Positions 1-10,550 of a DNA stretch of 64,000 nt are shown here, piece by piece. Within the stretch, counting starts at the first letter, position 1. The number at the start of each line of letters is the position of its first letter. Location of the stretch: the NCBI GenBank assembly GCA_030737875.1, contig CM060915.1, positions 635,316,786 through 635,380,785 of the forward strand, given 5' to 3'. The stretch is from Allium sativum. Taxonomy: Eukaryota; Streptophyta; Magnoliopsida; Asparagales; Amaryllidaceae. A model generated the notes under the pieces. That model worked only from the letters and a program-made list of their open reading frames with translations, ran no database searches and was not told where the DNA came from. A program made the position numbers and the translations under genes.

Positions 1-2508
1 TTGGCCCCTAAAACAGTGGATACCAAGGTTCGACCGGTGCTGCTTTGTTTAAAGAGGACTAGTGCTGCTTTGTTTTCTCTAAATGTTGGACATTGGAACA
101 CTGCGTGTAAATAACTTATCAAATCTGAACTTGCTGCAACTTTAAAAATGATAATTTCATCAAATCCAAGCTTATGCAGCAGCAACATTGCAGACGATAA
201 TTTCTGGTTTCTGGATTGGGTTGAAGGGAGCCTTGACATCACAAATATTTTAATCAAATTTTGTATGAAACAAACAAAAGCTGTTGGTTTGATTTTGAAA
301 CTCCATCATTATTTTGACCAGCTAATTTTGTATATTTCCAGATGCCAATTATAATTATATTAAAAATGAAGTTAAAATTAGATAATCTGATTATTTTATG
401 TATGTTTATCTTAATATAATTTAATCTATAATATAAATGTTTCTTATGACATGAGTTAGATTGATATGTTGGGCTATATAATTTGAAACTAAAGTATTTA
501 AATCACTAAATAAAATGCACGGTTTTTACGGTTCGACCGGTCGGACCGTTGAAACCTTGGAACTTCACGGTTCGACTTACGGTCTATGATTCAAATGGCT
601 CTTGGTAAATAAGGAAGCAATAATAGCTCGTTATAAATTACGGGTCAACATTTATCAGACAACATATATCAGAAACTCTATGAAGACTGGCAAAGAAAGA
701 AATATTATCATAAGATATGAGTTTCATTTTAAGCTATCTGCCTTGTTAAGCATTAGTTGTATAAGAGAAGCTAACAGATACGGTAAGTTTACAGAAAGAA
801 AATCTCAGTACCCCGTCAGTTTCTTAACGATGGTTTGTTTTTTGCTAAGGTAAGCATATATTTTGTTCCAACTTAATCTAACTTGCAAAAATGGAACAGA
901 GCAGCCATTTTTACTTATTTTCAAAAGATAATCTCTAATAGTAGTGATCTCTAGACTCAGTGTATGTTGCATAACCGGGTGAATAACAAAGGAATGATGA
1001 ATCTTCCCATCTAATCAAGTTCTAGCTCTCATTTAACGATACGCTGCTGTAGTACAGAACGCAGTGTCATGGATGTTAGCCAGAAATATATAATAGTGAT
1101 GTAGATGTTCTAAATCACATAGCATAAACAATGCTTTTATTTACGGAGAAAGGGAAAAGCACGGATGAAAATCATAGTCACATAATAATATTTTGTGAAA
1201 AAAATATTTATTTATTGTGCCATCATTCATTCTAAGATTATGATGGCTCCGACTTCATGAACCAGCAAGTCTATAAACACATGCATAAGTAGCTAATTAC
1301 TGAATTATAACATAATGGAGAATTGTTTTCATGTCTTATTCTATTATTGTAATTATAACTGCACAAGGCACTTAGTGTAAATTAAAAATGTAAGAAACAT
1401 AAGAACTCGTAAATAATTTTTTTGATGGAAATTAGTTGAATTACTTCCTTTGAAGTTTAATTCTCCAATCCAAAAATGTTCATCCTTTTCATGAAGTTGT
1501 GATTTACCGATAAATTGTAATTTAGAACTACAATCTAATTATCCTTTCTCATGAACTAAACTCACCAATACATGATATTAAATAATATAATATGAAACAA
1601 TGAACATACCTTCACTGCAAGTAAACCTAGAAAGAAAGGCTTGTCAAAAAGACAAGCTAAACTCAAATGCTTCAAATCACCCTGCAATTTCAGCTTAACT
1701 AATTCAGTTTACATCAAAATTGCTAAGAAAGTATAACTGAACTATCCTGTGACAAGCTTAATAAAGTTACTGATCAACCCATTTTCATTTTAGTTATGAT
1801 GTATTTCAAGATTTTCCAACCACAATTCTCACCGTTTAAAAACGTGACATGTATACAATTAGAGGGCAGTTACATGAATCTATTTTGTATAACACAGGGA
1901 TGGACGTTATAGCATATTTAGCATTGATGCTGATGCACCACCAAAAGAAAGCTGGTGTTATTTTTTCTTATAGCAAACATTCATTTGTTATGGAGAAAAA
2001 AGGTTTGATAGAAAGTAGAAACATTAGTCATAATAAAATTCTGAAATGCTTACTGTTATAGTGTACGGCTTATAGAGAACATCATTCATGCCTCAAGTTT
2101 CTTCATTAAAGGATATCCAATGCCTTTCTATACTGTACTTATGTATAACATTTTTCGCATGATTTCCAAAGTATTCGGCCAGCCAAACCATTTTCAATGC
2201 TTGAGAGTTACCATCCACGTCCGTTCATCGCTCGACAATCAACGTAGTTTTCATCCATTAGTCTATAAACATAATGGAGAACTGTTTTCATCCATGTGCT
2301 GATCGACAATCGACATAATTTTCTGATAACTAGGTCTAATACGAATTAGGCACAAATTACATGTGCAGAGTTAAGCCTACTGGCACAAATTAACAGAAAT
2401 ACATTGGAAGTTAACTATATAACTATACTCTGAATGCCATACGGTCAAATCCTTCCATTTGTTTAGTCAAAAAACGCTCATGGCTTCATGCTATGCGTTT
2501 AAAATTTA
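1..2508. other. AT-rich intergenic or element interior, no supported gene
   Basis: No reading frame here has recognisable protein character; the longest frames are 60-83 codons and look random. A GC-richer stretch near 515-575 contains the palindromic core GGTTCGACCGGTCGGACC, and a related string, CCAAGGTTCGACCGG, lies in inverted orientation at about 23-38. The two could be the ends of a decayed MITE, but the arms do not match well enough to claim it. The string CATAATGGAGAA(T/C)TGTTTTCAT occurs near 1312 and again near 2270. The stretch may be the interior of the CACTA-type element that ends at 3205; the other terminus is not in the window. Confidence 0.4.
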
Positions 2509-2697
2509 TTACAATAAAATTTTATGCATGAGCAGCAAACCTTGCATCTCATCTTTTGCAGCTTGACCATCGGCTGTATCCATGAATGCAATAAACCCAT
2601 AATTTCTTTGCCTCCTGGTCTCCTCTTCAGTGCGAGGCCACATTATTTTCACGCTAGCTATGGGACCAAACCTTCCAAAAGTACGTAGAAAAGACAA
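2509..2697 (-). pseudogene. Exon fragment resembling an SR140/U2SURP-RRC1 RNA-recognition motif
   Basis: The minus strand reads FLRTFGRFGPIASVKIMWPR, then TEEETRRQRNYGFIAF and a DGQAAKDEMQG segment. This is the RRM core of the U2 snRNP-associated SR140 family, whose plant member RRC1 acts in light-responsive splicing. The match covers RNP1 (NYGFIAF) and stops after EMQG, where the minus strand reads AAG|GTTTGC, a plausible 5' splice donor followed by intron-like sequence. No other exon of such a gene is visible on either side, so this is about 60 codons of a protein normally several hundred residues long. It lies about 500 bp from a CACTA terminus, which suggests a captured gene fragment; a relic of an ordinary host gene whose other exons lie left of the window is the alternative. 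Family identity is from motif recognition only. Confidence 0.6.
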
Positions 2698-2945
2698 GCA
2701 AATGAATTTAGGGCAACGGTTTGGATACAGGATCGGAATCGGAATACAGACTTGGAATAACAGAAACTCGATTTAGGGAAGAAATAGGTCGGGTTTTAGG
2801 GGAGATTTTGAACGAAGATTTCTTTGTTTACCAAATTTCATTTTACTCGCGGGAAATGTTGACCTTTTCCCTCCACTGCCCGCCTTAGTTTTTTTGTTTA
2901 TTTAGTGAAAGAAGAAATTATTTTTGCTTCTATTATAAATAGAGA
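2698..2945. other. Sequence between the exon fragment and CACTA subterminal repeats
   Basis: About 250 bases with no coding signal. If the neighbouring RRM exon was captured with flanking intron, this would be its upstream intron side on the minus strand. Nothing else is supported. Confidence 0.3.
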
Positions 2946-3205
2946 AGACGCAAAGTATATATAATTCAAGTGCTATTTGCGCCCAACTGTACGACGGACA
3001 GACGCAAACAGCCATATCTTAATTTTTCTCTTACTTGATGCGTCTGTTCGTATGTAATAACTGATGCAAAGGTTAAGGGAATATTTACGTTCACTTATCT
3101 GCGTCTATTGTAGATTAGGAACGGATGCAAATTTTATTATTTGCATCTGGTGCTTATACAACAGATGCAAATGAAGATACGCAAAAGACAAGTTTTGTAC
3201 TAGTG
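2946..3205. mobile_element. Terminal and subterminal region of a CACTA (En/Spm-type) DNA transposon
   Basis: The right edge reads TTTTGTACTAGTG, whose complement CACTAGTACAAAA is a typical CACTA terminus. The last 260 bp carry many short subterminal repeats of the form GRYGCAAA/TTTGCRTC in both orientations (near 2947, 3001, 3036, 3063, 3123, 3141, 3166 and 3178), as expected for transposase-binding subterminal regions. Beyond 3205 the sequence joins gypsy-A LTR sequence in mid-course: the intact LTR copy has GCTT before GATAGTTCTAGG (about 25168-25183). This is consistent with insertion into that LTR with a 3-bp duplication (ATA at 3206-3208). The left end is not found, so the size and content of the element are unknown; it may include everything from position 1. 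Confidence 0.7.
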
Positions 3206-3255
3206 ATAGTTCTAGGATTATTTTTGTGTGATTTTTAGGTTTGAGCATTGGGTTG

Positions 3256-3263
3256 TTTATATA
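3256..3263 (-). promoter_or_regulatory. TATA box of the gypsy A 3' LTR
   Basis: TATATAAA on the element strand, about 430 bp after the LTR start. The same place in the 5' LTR (about 25222-25231) reads TATACAAA, and the related right-hand LTR reads CTATAAAAG (63774-63782). Conservation of position supports the promoter call. Confidence 0.6.
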
Positions 3264-3347
3264 GAATTTCAACTCAATTTGAGCCGTCGGATGATCCTAG
3301 GGTTAACCACAACCATCCAGTGAAGATAGGGTGACACCTCAGCCCTA

Positions 3348-3367
3348 GTGACTCATCACTGAGTCAC
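3348..3367. promoter_or_regulatory. Inverted pair of GCN4/AP-1-like TGACTCA sites
   Basis: GTGACTCA-tcac-TGAGTCAC is an 8-bp perfect inverted repeat whose arms are TGA(C/G)TCA bZIP sites. It lies about 85 bp upstream of the TATA box in U3. In the 5' LTR (about 25313-25332) one arm has decayed to GTTACTCA. Function is inferred from the motif. Confidence 0.5.
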
Positions 3368-3694
3368 AAAATCACCACCTTTCAGATCTGCCCCCCGAGG
3401 GGGGCAGGTCGACCTGGGTCCTGGGCGGGAATTTTCCCGCCTAGCCCGCTTCTGACTTTTGATTCGAATTTGAATTTGTTTTCGAGCAGTTTGAATTTAT
3501 TTGAATCTTCTGGAAAGTTCTAATAGCCATAACTTCCTCATACGAAGTCCAATTCAAGCAAACTCGGAATCTATCTCAACCAGAATTCCGAGACGAACAC
3601 AATGGCGTAACCCGTTTCCCTTAATTCTCACATTTTAAATTAAGTATTGTTTAATTTGTTACTATACCATTAACAGAAAATACGAGGTGTTACA

Positions 3695-3727
3695 TTCTCC
3701 CCTCCTTTTAGGATTTCATCCCCGAAA
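3695..3727 (-). promoter_or_regulatory. Polypurine tract and adjacent palindrome of gypsy A
   Basis: On the element strand GGAGGGGAGAA directly precedes the 3' LTR, as expected for the plus-strand primer. The palindrome-like TTTCGGGGATGAAA (3714-3727) lies 20 bp from the LTR. The same motif occurs at the corresponding place in three other elements in this window. Confidence 0.75.
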
Positions 3728-4130
3728 CCTTCAAGTCGAGAAGAACCTATATCCTACCATCCAATCACCCATCTACTCAACCATCAAAAACAGGCGTCCA
3801 TTGTCCTTAAAAGATTTCTAATGCTTCATGATCATATGCATTGTGTGTGTACATGTCCTTATCTAATGCAAAATCAGGCGGTCTACTGATTCAGTTGACC
3901 TGCTTAATGCAAATTATGTCAGTGCCATGAGTCCAATATGAACGCAATTTTTCCTACTCAAAACTTCCTACATGAGTGCACAATCATTCATGCAAATGCA
4001 ACGTCCATATGATAACACATCAAGTTTCAATCCATATACCAATACATATATGCATATGCAATATTGAAGTGACTGAGTCGATCTAATATCTAATGTGTGT
4101 GTATATGCATCCACTAGCAACCACTAGCAA
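3728..4130 (-). other. Gypsy A 3' untranslated interior, left of the LARD insertion
   Basis: Non-coding. It ends with two copies of the 10-mer CCACTAGCAA (4111-4130); further copies (CCACTAGCAA, CCACTTGCAA) resume at 18037. The LARD is therefore inserted inside a short tandem repeat. Confidence 0.7.
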
Positions 4131-7100
4131 TGTGACGGCAAGGAATTTCGCTCGGTCTGAACCAGTCGCTAAACCGACCCAGACCGTTCGAAACGCCCTA
4201 TCGTTTGAGAACAAGACAAAACAGAACGCATACACCAGAACATTTCATTGTATATTACAACAATGCATCAGATTACAAGAATATACAGAGTATAAATGAA
4301 TATTACACAGAAATATCAGAGATTTAAATTACATTTAAATACATAGCAGCGGAAAATAATACAATAAACAACTAGAAGAGATATACGGATACAAAGCTTT
4401 CCGGATATCGTTCCAGCTGTAAACCAGGATCCTGCGAATATAAATCTGCAAAACCAAAACTACTAGCTGCCCGTGTCAAAATAAGGGCACCCAGAGTTTA
4501 GGTTAAAACAATAAACTCCAGGTCAGTCATGGGACTGGTGTGAGAACTAAAACAGTTATTATTCTTTATTTTAAAGTTAGGTAAATCAAGGGACCACGCC
4601 GTATAACACGGAACGGGTTTCCTCCCAAGAATACCAGTGCATAAAACAAACAGCGCAATGCTTAAATAAAGAAAAATGAAGCTGTTATAAGACCCAGGTC
4701 CCATCACACAATGCAACGCAGCCGAGGATAGGGTTTTCCCTTATAACAGCCAAAGAATGCTTGATACGTTTAAAACAAATCATTTGATACTATTATAAGT
4801 GCATAGTGTATAAAACAACTTCAAATCATAAGTATCAATCATAGGCGGCATGGGTACCATATATCATGTCGCCATACTAGGCTCTACAAATAAAACCGCA
4901 AATGTCACGTATTTGGAAATTGGATTTCCGTCTATGAACCGAGGCAAAAGATAGTCCTCAGCCGATTCGAGACAATCTAGCCCATGTCTCAGGCAAGCGC
5001 GCAGGCAAGCCTTGGATCGTCAGGGCCGGTCCACCGATGTGGATTATTATGCCTGAACACTACGTTTCCCCGCCCTTTGGGGCGTAAATGAGCCAACGAA
5101 TGACTCCATCGGACCCGGATCGTCCGATCAAACCGAGGCGCCTCGCAACAGCAACAACCACATAAGTCAAACTCGTCAGGGCGTGTAAAACCACTGACGC
5201 CACTTTTTAGCTAGAAGGAAACGCATGCCCTCCCTGAGGTCCGTCTCCCGTTTTTGGTCCATACCGGGTGTGAAACTCGCGAATTCACGTTACACAAAGC
5301 TGTGCCACATAGGCTGTGCTTTGATCATCACCACAAGACTTTGCTTTTCAACAGAAGCCTCGATCTATTGCCACTTAGGCATGCCACACAGGCAATTCAC
5401 TCTATGTGTTTGATATCCACCAGTATATAACCCCTGAGCTCGTATGTCTCAGAGAAGGGCGTTAAGCAAGAGAATAAATTCTCCGCCGCCAAACAGATAT
5501 ATATTTAATAGAAATCAATCACACAGACTAAAATCCAATGTCAGACACACAGTCCATTTACAAGTCCGTTCTGGGTCTGAACGAAACCGGAGGCACCTAG
5601 TACCCCGCATATCCATCGATCTCCAAGTACGTCTGGACGATCACCAACTGTTTCCATCTTCTTGGGTGTACAGCCCAATCAAGATCATCAGTAATCACCC
5701 AAACGACGTGAAGACTTCCGGTCTTCGACCACCGTCTTCATCTTCGACTTATCGTCGTATCAGTTATTCAGAATGGGATAAACCCGGTCTTTCCGAATAA
5801 CTCGCGTATATATTATAAAAGTGTTACACAAACACAACATACGCCTCATTCCAATTCATCAGTCACTAACCGTAAATTAATCAAGAGAATAATTCCCCAA
5901 ATATTAACCCCGAAGGCCGAAACCAACATCAGATCAATATCCAGAAAACCATTCTGCCTAGCTAACCGACAGTTAGTTTCTAAATTTCACATTCATAGGG
6001 AAATGTTCCCATTAATTTTATCCAAGATAAATTCTTTGAATTTATTCTTTATTCCATTTTTGAATCTCAATTCAAACTAGTCGGGATTAGCGAACCTTAC
6101 CAAAGTAATCATTTATTTTAATTTCCCCATCCCAACCTATTTATCCCATGAAGTAAAACTGGTAATACCTCATATCTAACACCACAGTGTTATCGGTAAA
6201 TTCAATTACCATTTCACGTTCAAATCTAATTAAAGATTTAACTATCGCCTGGAGCAAAACTGGTGATACTCCATTTCGATTATTTCAATCTAATTAAAGA
6301 TTCATTAAAACTCCACTTAGTTTTAATCGTTAACTGGGTTAAAGGATCAGTGTCATTTAAAACACGGTTCACGATAAACCCAAAATCACATTCATTAATT
6401 ATCGGGTTAAAGAACGAGTGTTATTTAAAACACTGTTCACGATAAACCCAAAAATCAATATCAATTCAATTCCAATTAAATATTATTTAATTGGTACACT
6501 TCATTAAATCTAAATAAAAAGATTTAATCTTTTCTCAACTGGGTTCAAGAACAGTGTTAGTGAAGACACCATTCACGACAAACCCAAATCACATTTGATA
6601 TTCAATACAAGGCTCTGAATAGAAAATATATCGGCTTATATTCAATATCAAATTCTACGACTAACAAATGTCGTATTGGAAATAACGATATAAATATATA
6701 TCTTTCAAATTTCCATAACAACACCTGTATAATCACGAATTCCAACATCGAAATATTCCGAAGACAATTTCGATTCAAATCCACTCCAATGCAATCATTG
6801 GAAATTTTGGTTATTTTCAAAACCCTTTTCAAATTCAATTTATTTATTTAAAAATAAATAGAATTATAATTCTAGTTCAAAACTAGTTCATTTCGATAAA
6901 AATCTATTTTTATCTTTTCAAATAGGGAGTTTTTCATCCCAATTCTTTCTAAATCATTTCTTATGATTTTACACAAATTATTACTATTTTTAATACTTTT
7001 ATCAAGGCCCGTACAGTCGATTTCCATCAATGGCCATCGAACTGCACTTACAGCGACCTTTTTCGAATTTGATTTGGACATAATTCCAAATCCAACCGTT

Positions 7101-7457
7101 AGATTTCAAATTTCTAACATTCATTAGAAAACTCTTTTCGATACGAACCCAACGGTTCCGGTTTTAGGAGAATCCGACGGTCGGATCTCCCGTAATGACC
7201 GTTTGAAATAAATGGTCGAAATTCGCGAACTGCCGCGGCGCGACGCGTTCTATTCAGGCCATTATATTATATATATAATATATATAATATATATTTCGTC
7301 GATTTCTATTTAAAACGAATTTTATAAATCGTTTTAATTTCATTTCAAAAGCAATTTCAACTTCCATTTCAATTCAAATCAAAATTGAATTCTTCTTTAT
7401 AAATTCGTTTTAAAGTTCATTTCTATTCAATTCAAATTTCAATTCAATTTGAATTCA

Positions 7458-7565
7458 TTTTCAATTCAATTCATTTCGAAATCGTTTTCAATTCAATTCA
7501 TTTCGAAATCGTTTTCAATTCAATTCATTTCGAAATCGTTTTCAATTCAATTCATTTCGAAATCG
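7458..7565. repeat. 27-bp tandem repeat, 4 units (left LARD LTR)
   Basis: Unit TTTCAATTCAATTCATTTCG plus AAATCGT, set in a larger TTCAA/TTTGAA-rich tract. The same four units occur at 14908-15015 in the right LTR, one with a substitution. Confidence 0.8.
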
Positions 7566-8600
7566 TTTTCAATTCAATTCCAATTCAATTCATTTCAAAA
7601 TGAATAAAATCGATATAAATATCGTTCACGTCAAAATGGCGTCAATCTAATCAACACGGCTTCATATATTGATATTTTCAAATATTCCATTTCGAATATT
7701 CTATTTCAAATATTTCTATTTTAAAACTGGAATGAGGCCCAAACAATTACCATATAAAGTTAATTATATGGATTTTCATACAACACATGTATATAATAGC
7801 ATTGAAAAATAATCAACCATCAACCAAAGTGCACTACACTGTATAAGCATCAAATATAGATATCTAACGCTTATAACAGCCTGTCAATCAATCGATCGAC
7901 ATATTCAATCAATCAGGATGAGTGAACTTCAAATTTCATCCCAACACCCGTGTGGGGTTTCAAACAATCAAATACATACTTTATTTGTGCAGTTGGGCGA
8001 TGTGTAAAATTTATCGACCCAATCAACGTCATTCAAATAGGTGTACATAAACAAACCGTCCGGTTTGTAAATGAATATTTTATTTATTCACATTCACTAT
8101 ATTCATATTCACGTTAAAAATTATATTTTTAACGATAAGACATTTTATTCCAACATATGAATTTCTATTATTCATTTACACAATAAAATGATATTTTTAT
8201 TTTCTAACATATTTTAGAAAATTTCGGCGGCATAACGGCACGATACTAGAAACGGGACAAGGCCTAGCCTTATCCCCGGTCTAGTGAAGGCCCACGCCAT
8301 TCACACATCAATCAAAATCACCAAACAACCAAATTCAAATCAAATCATATGACTAATCTATGCAACCAAACAAACAAGTCCATGGTCTGTGGACGATTGT
8401 GTCGGGTGCTACTAAGCACCGTCTGCATCCTAGTATATATATATATAATTAGAAAAGAAATTGAAAGGTGAGAAATTCTCACAGATAGCTATCCTAGCTC
8501 CATGGCACTTCATTGCAGGAAATCTTCGCCAACTCGCCTTTTTGTCGCTTTCGCCCGTATTCTCTACACATGTAAAAAAACGAATTTTTACGATGCTATT

Positions 8601-9002
8601 CAATATATAAAAATCTGATTTTTACTTCGACTTTCAATATATAAAAATCTGATTTTTACTTCGACTTTCAATATATAAAAATATGATTTTTACTTCGACT
8701 TTCAATATATAAAAATATGATTTTTACATTGACTTTCAATATATAAAAATCTGATTTTTACTTCGACTTTCAATATATAAAAATATGATTTTTACTTCGA
8801 CTTTCAATATATAAAAATCTGATTTTTACTTCGACTTTCAATATATAAAAATCTGATTTTTACTTCGACTTTCAATATATAAAAATCTGATTTTTACTTC
8901 GACTTTCAATATATAAAAATCTGATTTTTACTTCGACTTTCAATAAATAAAAATATGATTTTTACTTCGACTTTCAATAAATAAAAATATGATTTTTACT
9001 TC
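8601..9002. repeat. 34-bp minisatellite, about 12 units (left LARD LTR)
   Basis: Unit begins CAATATATAAAAATCTGATT and ends TTTACTTCGACTTT. Variants alternate TCTG/TATG in the middle, and the last two units read CAATAAAT. The tract is 402 bp, 11 full units plus 28 bp. The right LTR copy (16048-16483) has one unit more. Confidence 0.92.
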
Positions 9003-9021
9003 TTAAAGTTCAAATCTTTTT

Positions 9022-9116
9022 CCTATTTAAAAATCTGTTTTTAATCCTATTTAAAAATCTGTTTTTAATCCTATTTACAAATCTGTTTTTAATCCTATTT
9101 ACAAATCTGTTTTTAC
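9022..9116. repeat. 24-bp tandem repeat, 4 units (left LARD LTR)
   Basis: Unit CCTATTTAAAAATCTGTTTT plus TAAT; the last two units have TTTACAAAT. Mirrored at 16503-16597. It adjoins the 34-bp array and shares the AAATCTG core with it. Confidence 0.85.
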
Positions 9117-9169
9117 AGAATAAATAAAATAAAATAAAATAAAATAAAAAAAGAAAAAGAAAATGCTCA

Positions 9170-9502
9170 CCGATATTGGTCTTTGGACGCCGAACTGCCG
9201 CTCAACCCTTATTACCCTTAATTGTTCTTCTTCGTTAGTTCCTCTATATCGTTCAAAACCCATCGCCGAAATTTGAACCCGCTTGCCGCCGTCCATCCCC
9301 CACGTTGGACCCAGATCGGCCGACCTCCTGACGACCGCCTCCCTTCCCTCTGCAACCGCCCTTCCTCCCAGCAAACTCGACTCCACCGTGGGCCCAGGAA
9401 ACGAGCACCACTCCGCTGACTTCCAGCTCCAAATTCGTCCTCCTCAGGCGATAAAACTCCATCTCGACTGTTGAGAAGAAAGATCTCAGGGTCCTCTTCC
9501 AT
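9170..9502 (-). other. GC-rich island with overlapping short open frames inside the LARD LTR
   Basis: About 330 bp that is conspicuously GC-rich within an AT-rich LTR. It is open in several frames: 94 and 95 codons on the minus strand, 65 and 63 on the plus. The minus-strand frames lie in the predicted R/U5 region about 130-460 bp downstream of the TATA box. The equivalent region of the right LTR (16650-16983) is also open, with one residue changed in the 94-codon frame (P to L). I recognise no protein family. Openness in two very young copies is not evidence of selection. It could be a GC-rich leader, a captured exon, or chance. Confidence 0.4.
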
Positions 9503-9629
9503 TTGGTTTTAGTTTCATGAGTTAACTCGACATAAGAAAGGAGAATTTAACGATTTGATTTGGGAGGTTTTTAACCATTGACTGATACATACGGCGGTTG
9601 TGTTATAGAGGATTAGGGTTGAGTATAGT

Positions 9630-9649
9630 ATACGGTATTTATACCGTAT
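9630..9649 (-). promoter_or_regulatory. TATA box within an inverted repeat, left LARD LTR
   Basis: On the element strand ATACGGTA-TAAA-TACCGTAT: 8-bp arms around TAAA, creating TATAAATA at the centre. It lies 901 bp from the LTR start, and the right copy (17111-17130) lies exactly 901 bp from its LTR start. A promoter role is inferred. Confidence 0.55.
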
Positions 9650-10404
9650 TTTTCCTTTATTTTAATTCTATTTAATTTCAATTTAATTTCTATATCGCTC
9701 TCAAACCGAAATCAAACCCAACGAGTGTTGTCCCTAGGCAAATACCCCCCTTCAGGATGCAATGGAATATACCTCGTAACCCAATTCGGCTGTTACGATA
9801 TATTTTTCTTTAAAATAAATTATAAATCATTTAATTATTAAATTCAAACGTACATTTTAAATTACCGGGGTCACATACTAACTAGAAAAATTCCAGAAAA
9901 TATTTTCTAGCTTCGTATTGACGATACGATCCTAACAAAACTAGTTTCGTCGAATTCTGAGATCGTTTGAAAAATGACCAATTTCCAGTCGATTAAAATC
10001 AACTGAAACCGGTCAAACGCGTTTTCCTTTGCCACGCTCACATATTGATTCGAAAAATTATGAAATTTGAAACCTAGCAATAACTTGACACCACGGACCC
10101 AACAAAACTGGTTTCGTCGAAATCCGAGGTCATTTGCAAAATGTCCATTTTTAAGGGCCTGAATTCCATAGCGACTATTCAGAATTTTCAACTGGACATA
10201 TCTTTTGATTCCCGCTATGAAATCTTGATTTTTCGGATTCGTTGGAAAGATATTATCAAATAGATCCTATTGTTTTTGGTTTCACTAAAATCCGGATTAT
10301 TTTGCACCCGGTACATTCAATTGAAGTTTGAAATCGAATTATCGAACTACCGCGCCATTTTCAATTCTATTTATAATTATATATAAATATTTATATTCTA
10401 ACGA

Positions 10405-10427
10405 CGACGTATATAATATATACGTCG
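10405..10427. promoter_or_regulatory. Perfect 11-bp-arm palindrome in LARD U3
   Basis: Arms CGACGTATATA and TATATACGTCG around a single A, 123 bp from the LTR start. Each arm carries an ACGT core, the centre of plant bZIP sites. Conserved at 17886-17908 in the right LTR. Confidence 0.5.
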
Positions 10428-10550
10428 AATTATATTCAAAAATAAATTTCTCGTCGATATTATTTAAAATAATCCATTTTAAATAATCAAAATTTGCTAA
10501 AATTGCCAAAATAAAAATTTTAAACTGGCCCAGATTTTCGGGTTGTTACA

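Larger units (their letters stand above)
3206..3694 (-). repeat. Gypsy A 3' LTR, U3 portion (truncated by the CACTA insertion)
   Basis: About 490 bp collinear with the first ~535 bp of the 5' LTR (25172-25706), ending GTGTTACA at 3694, i.e. TGTAACAC on the element strand. It lacks a ~49-bp block of GTCGAC-type repeats that the 5' LTR has. It retains a TATATAAA box that is changed to TATACAAA in the 5' LTR. Confidence 0.85.
4131..10550 (-). repeat. LARD 3' LTR (left copy)
   Basis: On the minus strand U3 begins at 10550. A TATA box inside an inverted repeat lies about 900 bp in (9630-9649), so R plus U5 would be about 5.5 kb. In order from the LTR start it contains a palindrome (10405-10427), the TATA hairpin, a GC-rich island (about 9170-9500), 24-bp and 34-bp minisatellites (9022-9116, 8601-9002), a 27-bp array (7458-7565), and AT-rich sequence. 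Near the U5 end is a 7-bp inverted repeat, CGGTCTG/CAGACCG (4153-4186). No coding sequence is supported. Confidence 0.9.

Noticed and set aside
20..575. MITE bounded by GGTTCGACCGGT-type ends
   Set aside because: The inverted arms match only partly and no target duplication is evident; mentioned in the description only.
2509..2697. Intact host gene for an RRM protein
   Set aside because: Only one exon is visible, with no companion exons or start and stop context in the window.
5444..5800. 118-codon plus-strand frame, repeated identically at 12893-13249
   Set aside because: It lies antisense within the LARD LTRs; identity merely reflects the recent duplication of the LTR, and the composition shows no protein family features.
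8601..9002. Regular 34-bp repeats considered as a CRISPR-like array
   Set aside because: Units are contiguous with no unique spacers, in a plant LTR. This is a minisatellite.
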